Origin: Trichoplax sp. H2
Taxonomy: Eukaryota; Placozoa; Uniplacotomia; Trichoplacea
Length of the DNA: 64,000 bases
Assembly: GCA_003344405.1 (NCBI GenBank)
Contig: NOWV01000077.1
Coordinates: 186,001-250,000, forward strand
Direction of reading: 5' to 3'
The translations under genes and the position numbers were made by a program. The notes beneath the pieces were generated by a model. It had not been told where the DNA came from and did no database searches. It saw nothing but the letters and a program-made list of their open reading frames with translations. The stretch's first letter is position 1, and every line of letters begins with the position of its first letter. This document shows positions 44,670 through 55,858 of this stretch, in pieces.

Positions 44670-47600
44670 ATGACCTCTGCAAGTGGATTACAACTTAATC
44701 TAGATGCCTCCTCGTTGGAGGTGAGTGGAGCAGGAGCAGTAGTTAGTAATCAAGAACAAAAGCCTAGAATGGATAATAAAGTCAATGAAAGTAATGTACA
44801 AGTTGGAAATGCATCGACAACTGCAACAAGCAATCAAGGAGGAAATGACGATGAACGAAGTAATAGTAATGTAGCGATGGCGAATGATGGTAGTAACAAT
44901 GGCAGTGCATCGACTGGCCAAGTCCAATATGGTGAGCATAGCATCCAATATTCTACGATGCATTTTCCTAGTCAACATCCTACAGCAGGCAATGCAAGTG
45001 GACAAGTTCAAGGCAATCCGTTATTTAATGGTGGCCATCAACATGCTCGAGTGTTAACGACAGCTGAACAAGACGGCAATGCCAACGCAGCTCCTGTGGT
45101 CTACGCTGCACAACATCAACCTGGGCAAAATATCACCGCTCAGACAGTCATTCAAAGCCAATTTTCTTCCACACCTCCTGCATCATCATTAGCTGAAAGT
45201 AATGAAGCAAGATATAGCTATTTCGCTCCACAAACCGACCGAGTTTCACCCAATGCTGCTGCGGCGGCTGCTGCTGCTGCTGCTGGTAAATTTTCAACCT
45301 AGTTCAATACAAAATTGTATAGTCTAGCATTGTAGTTGGAGAGATGCAAGATAAATCGTCTATTTTTCTCTCTACTCGATGATAGCGCACACAACATCAG
45401 CTACAACGCTTGACTTGTTTACTTGACTCTTGAATGAGCACATTAGCAATTGCAATCAGCTACAGTAGACAAGGACACGTCTTCAGTCTTATATCAACTA
45501 TCCTTTTTTGGTTATCAACTTGTCGTCTCGCTAGTCAGACGAAAAAAAACCCTTTTACCCTTTTTCCCATTTTCTCTCATCCTCGTCTACTCTATCATGG
45601 TGGATTGAATTTTTTTTTTTTCAATATATCAAGAATAATGTCTAATCCTAGCTATTACAAGTAAAATAGCCTAGGCTCAATAGTATCCTATACAACAAAT
45701 AGTCTTAATTTAATGGTCGATTGTAGAATAGAGTGTATCTAGCTATCACGCAGTGATGGATAGTCACTAGTCAGTCGATTGGGCTAATTAATTAGGTCTA
45801 TCTTTCTACCTTCATGGGTTGAACGAATAACTGAAAGTACATCATTGCTCTTTTCGAACCCTGATACCGTCTTACTTGTATTAGTATCCAAGCTCTGTCC
45901 GTTGAATAGGCCCAAGAACTGTATTGAACCTGCCGTAGTCATCATGTATTCAATTCTTTGTCAAAGACTAGCTTTTTCATCCTTTGACCTTTCTGACTTG
46001 GGGTAGAAAATAATCATTTTATGGCCAAAAGTAGCAGATTGTAGCTTAGTATCAACTTGCCATCAATTGAATCTTGCATCAATAATCACCCCAAATTATT
46101 ACACCTTGTAGCATTCGACTAAAATTGAATCATTAGTTGTGTTTTCAATCGATCTAACGTTCAGACTTTTTAGACGATTTGTCATGATGGCATGAAAACT
46201 TTTATTATCCCATGACAACCCATTCAATCTGCAATGGAATGCCTTGATATTAATATTATTTTTTTTCAGCTGTTCAAACTCCATGGGTATTTCGGTTGCG
46301 CTAGAAATAAGACCACTTTCCCTCTACTACATGATTGTTGTGATGGCGTGAAAACAAACGTTACTATTGCATACCTACGTATTCAGCATGCAATTGAATG
46401 CCCTTGATGTTTTTTTCTAGACTTTGTTACTGTACTATATACTGCCAGGTTATTTTGATGGCGTTAGAACTGGATCACAAGGTCAGTGTTGTAATTTTCC
46501 GTTACATGTAAGCATAGATTACTACAAGTCATACCCTCGACAGGGTTTCCCATTGTCACTGGAATAGAATATCACAATTTCGCAAGGCCAGTGTTGTTAT
46601 TTTCCATACCAGTAGTCTGGAATGACATTCAAGCCAATCTTTACTATAGAAAGGGGATAATATGTGACAGAATTAAAACCGGTTGTAGTTGATGATAACT
46701 GTGCTAACCAGATTGATCTCCTACCGTTATGATATGGTCGCTAAAAAGAATCGGCATTGCGATATTTAAGCACATATTGTACATTTTACTGAGTAATTCA
46801 TGGATGATAAACTATTTCATGTGAAAAGCTACTCAATTGCTGTAGCACTTGATTCAACGACATGATTTTGCAACCTTTTCTTTGCGCTGAAATTGGAGAA
46901 GATCAAGTACTTATCAATACGTAGACTCTAATTTTACCCTTCCTTGATCAATCGAACTCATTTAGCCATACGAATTTAACGGTGCAAGTGAACAATACTG
47001 TTTAGCTGATGATTTAGTACATAGACTGTAACTTTTGCCCTTCCTTGATCGACCAAACTCATTTAGCGACAACCATGGACTACTCGAACGCCTCGTATTC
47101 GAGTAGTCCATGGCGAAACTATTTCAACGGTATAACATATTGTTGAATAATACGGTTTAGCTTATGATATAGTACGTAGACTGCAACTTTACTCTTTCTT
47201 GATCAACCGAACACAGTTAATGAAACTAATTCAACGGTGCAAGATGTTTTTACTAATGCTAATACTATCTTCTGACTAATCTAAGGTATTATAATTATTA
47301 TTATTATTATTATTGTATCATAATGGGATGTCTAGAAATGGAACAATTGCAATAGTTGTAATATGATTATTATTACTGTATCGGAATAACGATGCCCGAT
47401 CATCATATTGCAAGCTCTCGTAAGATATTTTTCGTATATGTAATTATTGAAACCGAAAATACTCGCTTCAGTATCGAAAAAGCTTTCCTGAAGCAATTTC
47501 ATCTTTTTAACTGTTGTACAAAACGGTCTCGACAACGAAATGGCAATGATAATTTAAAATAATCAACGATACTTTATCTAGTAAAACATAATTTTGATCG

Positions 47601-50430
47601 AATATTTCAACTATAGATGGTGACTGTAGTTATAATCGGCACGACTTAGTATACGATTATAGTTTATCACCGATAAAATACTTTATGTTGGATAGTCGTT
47701 TCAAGCTTTACAAGTGAATATTCTATGTTGTAATAATTACAAATTAAATGAGATGGCAATGCTTGTAAAAGTGACAAAAACTAAGAGAGATTTTAGCGCG
47801 AATCATGGCAATATTTACGTGGAAACTTGTATAGCCCAGTCTGCAAGATAGTAGTAAAGTTGTTTTCAATCGATTAACAATGTAAAGGCTGTATACATCT
47901 ATGGAGAAAAAATGATAGCAATACGTGATAGATTTCATTTTTGGGGGGACAGTCTACCCGTCATTCTAATTTTAAACTTGAAAGACTGTCATCGTTTTAT
48001 TTAATCTAATAGTAATAGCATGAATAATTTGGATGCCAGCGATGGACGTGTATCCTCTCATATTCACAATGTCACAGATTTCATTTCTTCTCTTGACGAG
48101 TTCGATTTAACAGTATTGTAATCCTATGCCATTCATTTTAAATGATATTCTTTCAGTATGGCCCACTGTACTATTTTGCCCTTTTATGTTATCATGATCG
48201 CCTTTCATGCTTTCGACAATCTTTCCATTGATATTATTATTTCTGATGTATTTGGAGAGTATTTAATACGCAAAATAGAACGATCGAAATTGTTCAGGAA
48301 GGAATTAAAATAGTAGCAGCGACAATATCGTTGATAACTTTATCTTCGCATCTTAATGAATTAATTAGGAGATACACTGTCTAGTCTTGTCGAGAAAGTG
48401 TTGAATAGTTTACAAATTGCATTGATTATTAGAAAAGGTTTATTGCGAATGTACAGTACAGTGTCGAATCCTAGTGTTGCACTGTTTGCAATATACTAAG
48501 CTGTCAGTGTTGAACATTTTTGGGGGTCTTCTTAGCTTGCTTTTAACTTGGTTCAAGAAAATCTTTCATCCTTATTAATTAAAGTAATCTGTTAAGCATT
48601 TTATTTATATGTTCTATGTACCTACTTGTCATCTGTCATATTTATGATACTGTACAATCACTGCTTAAGGTTAGAAGCTCCTCTAACGTTGATGAATTTC
48701 AATCTATAGACCTAGTTTTTATACAAAGTTGCATGAAATTTTATTTTGAATCAATCAATTTTAATTATGAATGGGCAATGAAAATTACTCTGTCTTCCTA
48801 ATTTCGGAACTATATCTAGACTGATCAAAAATTTTTAGTTGACGAATTTGGATCTATAGACCTGGTTTTTATATAAAGTTGTATGAAATTTTATTATCAA
48901 TCAATCAATAATTGTAATAATAATTAATGGACAATGAAAATTGCTCTTACTAATTTCGGGACTATTTTTAGACTGATCAAAAATTTTGACTTTAGTCAAT
49001 TTCCAGTAAATTGGATTCTTTGCTTCCGCTACGTTTTACCCTAAATTCAATTCATCATTAAATGTCCTCATTGTACGCTATAATATGACATTGGAAAAGT
49101 GTAGCGATTGTGTATCTACTATGCAACTTCCTTGTCTTGATTAATCTCAGATTAATAGCACTAATGAAGCTTACAATACAATATTGAATGTATGGAAATA
49201 TAATGTCAAGAAATTGAAAGGGGTTTATTTTGATTCTTCTTTATATTGTAGCTGGACAATACTACGTAATGATGCCACAGCAGCCTCAAGATCTTGCCCA
49301 AGCTGCAAATCAAAGATCTATTGCGCCGCGTGTCCCTATTCCAGCGTAAGTTTATCATTCGTGATAACTATATTACGCCACTATATTTTGATTGAAAAAT
49401 CGAAATAGCGTAATTGTTCTATATGAATAAAATATTAGAAATAAAATATATCGATGTTTAGTGTCTATTATTTCGCTCGTAAGTTACTAAAGACTGTACA
49501 GTATACATTACACAGCTAAGATTGTTATAGAAAATATAAACTCTTGGAATTTCTAAATCAGGATTGCTATCAGATGGTACCTCATTTTGTCAACATACAG
49601 ATAATAGTATGATAGAAAAAGTTTCATTATGCATCTTTTACCTACTATACTAACATTATGATGTGTATCATTCACCGATCTTAACAACTTAGCTGCAATG
49701 AATAGGCAACGTAGATCTATGAAATTTATGTAAAGTAATTACGTAATCGTAAAACAGTGATTGTTTCTATGGATGCTAAGCTAGCATTAAAAATTTTGCT
49801 ATTGATACTTTATTTTATAGAAACAAGTTAGATCAACCTCGTACACCTAGAGATGAACGACGACGAGCAACACATAACGAAGGTGGTTATCTTAATGAAT
49901 TCCAATCTAAATTAATAAACATTTATTATTAGTAATTAGGCAATAAAAGTGATATAAAGTAATATATTTGACTAACTGTAATATGCTATTATTGAATTTA
50001 TTTTTAGTTGAAAGAAGACGTCGCGATAAGATAAATACTTGGATTAATAGACTAGCTAAGCTTGTTCCAAATGCCGAAGGCGATCACTCAAAACAAGGCC
50101 AAGTGGTAGTAAATCCTTAAAGTGATATTACTATTTATTTTTTATCAATACTGTAGTTTCTTTATTTTATGTTACAGTAACAGCGTTTCATCTCTTAATT
50201 TATGGACGACTTTACTTTAATAGAGTAAGGGAGCCATCTTGCAAAGAACCGTGGACTATATTAACGAATTGGTAGATAAAAGCCATATGGTGAACAAGAA
50301 ATCCGAAGAGATACACCAATTGATGGTTGATGTCGAAGTACTTAGACAACAAGTTGGCGAATTACGCAAATTAAACACTTTATATCTTACACAGTTGCAA
50401 CAAAGCGGCATTGATCCAGCCCATCCATAA
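44670..50430 (+). CDS. USF: Upstream stimulatory factor-like bHLH-leucine zipper protein
   Basis: Five coding exons: 44670-45285, 49252-49345, 49821-49882, 50008-50102 and 50224-50430, giving 357 residues. The fourth donor could also be after 50105, which adds one Val. Residues 1-205 are Asn/Ser/Gln-rich and end in an alanine run coded by GCT/GCG repeats at the splice donor. Residues 207-236 (GQYYVMMPQQ..RSIAPR) match the USF-specific region. The basic region has H255, E259 and R263 in HNEVERRRR, the signature for CACGTG binding. Helix-loop-helix extends to about 312 and the zipper (VLRQQVGELRKLN..L) to about 350. USF proteins bind E-boxes as dimers in the nucleus. I chose the ATG at 44670; a longer open frame upstream has no ATG. 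One USF gene here versus two in vertebrates is all that can be said on paralogy. Confidence 0.93.
45250..45285 (+). repeat. GCN repeat coding for polyalanine at the exon 1 end
   Basis: GCTGCTGCGGCGGCTGCTGC-type repeat, about ten alanine codons, running straight into the GT donor of intron 1. Such runs commonly vary in length between individuals; here a change could also affect the splice site context. Confidence 0.9.
46922..47260 (+). repeat. Tandem repeat, about 100-108-bp unit, three copies
   Basis: TAGACT(C/G) followed by an AA(C)TTT.CCCTT(C)CTTGATC segment begins at 46922, 47022 and 47177. Each is followed by (A/C)ATTTAGC or its equivalent and TTCAACGG (TTTAACGG in copy 1), and copies 1 and 2 continue with AATACTGTTTAGCT-like sequence. 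The second unit is about 47 bp too long because of the hairpin insertion at 47,070-47,116. Confidence 0.85.
47070..47116. mobile_element. 43-bp foldback insertion with 4-bp target-site duplication
   Basis: Perfect 16-bp inverted arms (CCATGGACTACTCGAA at 47073-47088 and its complement at 47098-47113) enclose a 9-base loop. The insert is present only in the middle unit of a tandem repeat, so the empty site is visible in the other units. GCGA flanks it on both sides (47066-47069 and 47113-47116). It looks like a tiny foldback or MITE-like insertion, or a hairpin-templated repair product. Confidence 0.6.
48691..48990 (+). repeat. Tandem duplication, 150-bp unit, two copies
   Basis: GATGAATTTCAATCTATAGA at 48691 recurs as GACGAATTTGGATCTATAGA at 48841. 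Both run through CCT(A/G)GTTTTTATA, AAATTTTATT, AATCAATCAAT, CAATGAAAATT and AATTTCGG(A/G)ACTAT to GACTGATCAAAAATTTT. The second copy has a small AATAAT insertion. Confidence 0.92.
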
Positions 50431-52100
50431 ATTATGATACTTGATCTATGCCCTGTTGTCATCGTAGTTAGCTAGTCAACATTGGAACAAAAGGAAAGGA
50501 AAATTTTTGCTTTATTCGCTAAGATATGTTCCTCCAACAGTTACCAAGACTACAACAATCATTTATATCAAGCTTATTTTAGCAGTCGTTTCACATTACT
50601 TGTACAGCAACAACATACCACTAGATTACTATTATTATGTTACGTTTTAAATTAGATTGCAGTACTGTAAATTGACGATCATATTTCTAAAATCTATATT
50701 TCCAACATTCACCGATGGTTTATCTATCTACACTAACTGGTGAATAATTTTACTATTGTGCTAGTTATTAGGTGCTAAGTGCAGTTATTTCCTGTCCAGC
50801 ATTTCATTGCGTTCTAAGATAATATAGCGTAATCTCGTATATAATTTTAATTATCTTGTTATTCATAGAGAATTAAGCGTAGTGATAATACCATTCACTC
50901 TATTGTTACTGAACTGTATTATCATACCATTCTTGTTTCATCTAATGTTATACGTGCCTGTAGAAAATTAGAATTGATCTAATTTTGCAAAATTTTACAT
51001 GTTGCAATCCGTATTATTGATAAAGCCACGTTAATGAGAATCACTCGCTGGTCCAGTACTATTAACGCGGTTAACGTAGTTTTACGGTATTTTGATTGCA
51101 TTCTGTATGAAACAGTATCATTTAATCATCTCGACAAGCGGATAACTGTTATTTGTGTAGATTGTAACAAGCTCTGATATTGCCGCTGATAATCTGTTCG
51201 AGAAATTTATTTATGGCATTGGATGCAATTACTTAGACATGTATCTATCTACAATGTGTTTGTATAGGTTTATACCAAAATTACAAATGGAACTGTTATG
51301 TTTGCCATTTCAATGATACTGAAATGAATTAATTTTGAAACAAAAGTGATGCGTCTTCCATGATGTTAAATTTTTTTACTTTGATGTAATTTTCTATTTT
51401 TACTTTGTTAATTATTGGAAAAATAGTACGTGTTGTATTTACAGACATACTATACTATAAAAATTTCGAAGTTGATGTAATCACTGGGGTCAGAAATATT
51501 CCAAAGCAGTTAACGTAAACAGAGTAGCAATGTTGTTTCAAGCAGTAACTTACTATTTGGCAAAGGGACAAAATAGATATTTAATAGGTTTTCATATCAA
51601 TTTAATGTATAAGAATATAGTTAATGAATCAATCAAAAATTTCGAAAGTGTATTTCTCTGTAGCATTGTAACGTCGGCAACGTTCTGGTAACCTTAATAA
51701 CTTAACTCAATTGACATTGCTGATTACTACACAGTATCAGTGATCGCGCTGAAAAACAGCAAATATTTTACCGAACACATTAAACAGATAGAAAAAGCCT
51801 TACGCTAGTGGAATTTCTATAAAGTCAATCTACATAACATCAATAATGTCAATAATATGAATGCAATATTACTAGAATTTGATGAGATAGCATACAACGT
51901 GTGCACATTTCTATAAAGCATAACAGGATTAGAAATTTGCTCGACCAAAAAATACAACAGTACAAACCATTATGTACAGTGGCTAGTAAATATCGTGTCA
52001 CATTTACAATATTTTACGTTCATTTAATAATATCTTACATCAATTAGACATTCGCAGTTGCAAAGTTTTACTTGAAAGAAGATTACAAGCAATTTCATAG
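50431..52100. other. Convergent intergenic region between USF-like and RBBP5 genes
   Basis: About 1.7 kb with the 3-prime UTRs and ends of two converging genes. No further gene or repeat array was recognised, and I could not assign polyadenylation signals confidently. Confidence 0.55.
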
Positions 52101-55100
52101 CTATTGTCCATTACCGTTACCATCGTTTCCTGACAACATTGGCTGTTTATCTGGGACTGTAGAATCTGTTGGAAAATTTATATCAACCGAAGCAGCTGAA
52201 GTAATTTTAGCAATTTTGGCGCTATCATCGTCTTGAGATTGCTCTCCTTTACGTTTTCTTTCATTTTCATATTCAAAATCTTCTTTCTATCGCAATAGAT
52301 AAAAAAAAATTCTTAGATACGAAAGATACCGATTCATTTTATGATTTGATGGCCAGTAATAGTTTCTATCAGATATACCTCCAGTAAACTCAATCCAAAA
52401 TTTTCCATTTCGTCCATTTCAGGGACAACAGGTAATGAAACCAAGTGTTCGCTTTCCGAATCTTCACCACTGCAATGTGTATTTGACATTAGGATGATAT
52501 TATGGTAGATAAACAACTTACTGTATATCATCTCTTATACATAAACAATATTATATTACTCATATCATTAGTGGATAAATTAATCCGGTAATTTACTCGT
52601 AATTTATACCTGCTATCCAGAAAAGGGACATCGTCAACTGTCGTTATATCGACTTCAGTTTCTTCGCCGTCTCCATCATTGGATGGAGCTTTTGTCGATT
52701 TATCTTCATCTTCCTGTTTTGAAATAGTATCGTATGTTTAGCTACATTCTTAATGGTTCAATTTAAATGCGGCTCGTAAATACGTCGTAATCAGCTTCAG
52801 AAGATATTGACTCACAATATCAAATTCATCTTCTTTCTCAGAATACTCTACATTTTCATCCAGCTCTTTAAAGTCGGGTGCAAAGGCACTCCAGCTTTCT
52901 ACTAAACTATGCGACCAAATGGAAATAACCCCACTAGCAATGGAAGAAATGATGGCACGAAGTGGATGCCAAGCAATGTCTAAAATAGTTTCCCCCTTGG
53001 TACCATTCAGTATTTTAACTAAAGTGCCATCACTCGTTCTCCAAATTGAAAGGGCATGTTGCCTAGCGGAGCCTGTTATATGCCAATTTAAGATACAAAA
53101 TTTGGCGCATTAAATACACCAAAATAAATCTTTAGGGCCATAACAATGTCTTATACCTGCTACGATATAGTTTCCATCTCCTGAAAAGCAGCATTTCTTC
53201 CATTGGGTTCTGTTTACTAGATCTTGCAATTTTTGTATCGATTCCGGCTCTCTACCCTCATAATCCGCGGCCGACAAGACAATCTCGCTGTCATATACAC
53301 GAATCACTCGATCCGATGAATTAACTAGAAAGACGCTGTAGATTTGGTAGTCATTTTCAAAGAAGTTAATAAATTGAGTTTAAAATCATAGTGTCTAATC
53401 TGTACCATTTATATGCTACAGATTAAAAAATTAACGTCAATAGGAGTATGCAAATAAATGTTGTCATCTTTCATAACCTGCCCGTTGGTGAAAATTCAAT
53501 TGATTTCACCGAAGTTGAACTAGTCCCAGTAGTAATTCGAAATGAAACAATTATCTAATGAAATCATTGTACGCGGTTTGATGAGTGAATTTGTTCTTAG
53601 TCATTATTAAGGTAGTCAGAACAACAATTACACTACGCATTAACAATTTTACCTTTCGTGTTTCTGCTTCAATGACCATAATCTGTAACATGCAAGCAAA
53701 GGAGATATGTAAGCTGTGACATGTAAAGCCGTTAGGGTATCTGGATGATTTCATATTCAAAAATAATCAACTTACTTTGCCTTTTGCATTGCCCGTATAG
53801 ATATTTTCGCCTTTTCTATCGAAAGATGCTACAATGTTTTGCTCAGACTGTATAGATCGCATCATTGGGTCCAATATAGCATGTTTCCATACAAGTGCGT
53901 GTATATGGATAAGACAATATTTTCGGTTTAAATTAGATATTTAATAACTGTAGCATTGCCGATAATTTTAACTGTAAGATATCATCGTGAGAAATTAAAG
54001 TAAACTACACTTACAAACCTCGCTATCAAATGGTAGAATATGATGAGTAGCGTCTTTCATGTCAATCAAAACTGGAGCATGTTTTAAAGAACAGGCCAAG
54101 ATTTGATTTCTAATGTTTATGAAAGAGATTTACATAAAAATTGGTCAACGTTTCAGGTAGGCCGATTTAATACAAACATGCCAATTTATGAATAATACAT
54201 GTACAATACTCTGCGGTAGTAAAAGTAATCATGTATGGCAATTTACTATATTCACGAGTAGATACAGGCTATAGAATATTATGCTGGTTTAGATGTTCTG
54301 ATAATGGAACTTTAGCTAGAGAAATTCAATCGTTGTCACTTGAATCATCGGCATGGGCCTTCGTGTAATGTATGTTTTTTGGTTAACTCAATTTACATTG
54401 ACAGTACGACTTTCTATAGAATTCTACCTGTTCATGTACAATATCATCAATCATTGATAGGTATTATTCTTAACTTACTTATTCCTAGGATTAAATTGGA
54501 CTTTTGTTAATGGACCCGGAAAGCGATACTGTTTGTCGCATTCCCCAGATAGTACATCCCATATGCCAACTGTCCAATCTGTTGATGCACTGACTAGCTG
54601 TCGTCCATTCCTACTCCAACTATGAGGAAATCAAGTTTTGATTAGCAATCCTCTACTTTAAATTAACATAGGTGTTACGTTGGTTATGAGTTGAACGATA
54701 GCATATAGTCTAACAGTTGTGTGAAGTGATACTATGTAGATGATTTGAAATTATTCAGTTGGATTTAGACAGAAACGTTATTTTATACTATTTTCATGGT
54801 TTCAAGTTACCTGACAGAACATACAGGATGAACATGAGCAGTGATAATCTTTGCAATACTTCGTGTAATGAAATCCCACAAGACTAATCTACCATCATTA
54901 CAACCTACAGCTAATAAAGTTCCCATTCGATTGAAGGAACATGTAAGAGAGCCACTGGCAGAATCCAGAGTACCATCGTGTTCCTTAGAAGCGTCAATGA
55001 ATGAGCCATTTTTAGTTTATCAAATCAAAACATGAATATTCCTAATTTAATGAATTTATTTCACAACTATTGTAAGATAGTGTTGATTACGTTATGACAA

Positions 55101-55693
55101 TCTATCGCCAATAGTAAAGAGTACAGAGAGGACAACAAGATGTTGATTGCTATCACTACAACGTATTCCTTCGTTGATAGGCCTATTTTGACGATACTAC
55201 AAGTCTACTGACATTCTCTAAAAGTGCCATTGCTAATGTTAACATGATTACAGTCGATAAATTGAATGACAATATCACAATCCTATACACTGATGAACAC
55301 TCTTCTATTGATAGCTACAACTAGCATGATTGTTGTATTGAATAAATACACTTACTTCTGGATAGTTCTGCTCAAAAGGCTCTAAAATAGTGTTCCACCG
55401 AGTATTATTTCCATCAGCGTAGCAATCGATGAGAAAATAGAGTAAACAAGAAGAAGGTTAATATAAATTATTAGCCATGCATGATTAGCGTCCACTTTGA
55501 TCATCATTTCATCAACAAGCATCATTGCAACAATAGAGAAAAAAAAAATGAGATAAAAAATGAACGCAAATGATCAACCCTAACATTCCATTCCATATCG
55601 AATTGTTTCTCATACTACATATAGCATACATGGTAAGATACTAATTAATAAATTGGAGATTCTATTGGACTTACTCAGCAAAGCTAAATTCAT
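52101..55693 (-). CDS. RBBP5: RBBP5, WD40 subunit of COMPASS/MLL histone H3K4 methyltransferase
   Basis: Thirteen coding exons: 55693-55675, 55381-55356, 54983-54811, 54619-54479, 54109-54019, 53847-53776, 53682-53653, 53554-53478, 53335-53157, 53072-52816, 52713-52610, 52469-52379 and 52286-52101. They total 1446 nt, 481 residues, with all phases consistent. Residues to about 325 form the WD40 propeller and follow the vertebrate protein almost line by line (FNRMGTLLAVGCNDGRLVLW; KLQDLVNRTQWKKCCFSGDG). Beyond it are the acidic EFDIEDEDKS segment, known to contact ASH2L, and EVDITTVDDVPF (about 375-386), matching the WDR5-binding motif. The C-terminus is shorter than in human (538 residues) and shows little similarity. 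The protein acts in the nucleus, stimulating H3K4 methylation with WDR5 and ASH2L. The very small exons (19, 26 and 30 nt) are confirmed by frame and homology. Confidence 0.96.
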
Positions 55694-55784
55694 TGATGCA
55701 TAAGATGGCGAGCTACCCTAATCGAAATGAGCGATGACGAGAGCGCAGGAGCTGACACAAATGAGAATGATTGAAACTGGTGTA

Positions 55785-55810
55785 ATGGTTGGGCGGGCTG
55801 TATTGGACGG
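55785..55810 (-). promoter_or_regulatory. Putative RBBP5 core promoter: CCAAT and GC box
   Basis: On the minus strand, CCAAT (complement of 55802-55806) is followed immediately downstream by CCCGCCC (complement of 55791-55797). They lie about 100 bases upstream of the RBBP5 start codon. Both are standard elements of TATA-less animal promoters. The site abuts the satellite array that starts at 55,859. Confidence 0.5.
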
Positions 55811-55858
55811 ATAGAAAGACAGAGCTAACCGCCAAGCGCTGCGGCTGGACAAAGGCAT

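Larger units (their letters stand above)
45286..49251 (+). other. Repeat-rich first intron of the USF-like gene
   Basis: Donor GGTAAAT at 45285/45286, acceptor TTGTAG at 49251. At about 4 kb it is by far the longest intron of the gene. It contains diverged repeats at about 46,180-46,610 (GATGGCGTGAAAAC and GCCAGTGTTGTTATTTTCC families), the tandem array with hairpin insertion at 46,922-47,260, and the 150-bp duplication at 48,691-48,990. Open frames at 45434-45664, 46099-46284, 47332-47535, 47744-47938 and 48616-48801 have no support. Confidence 0.8.
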
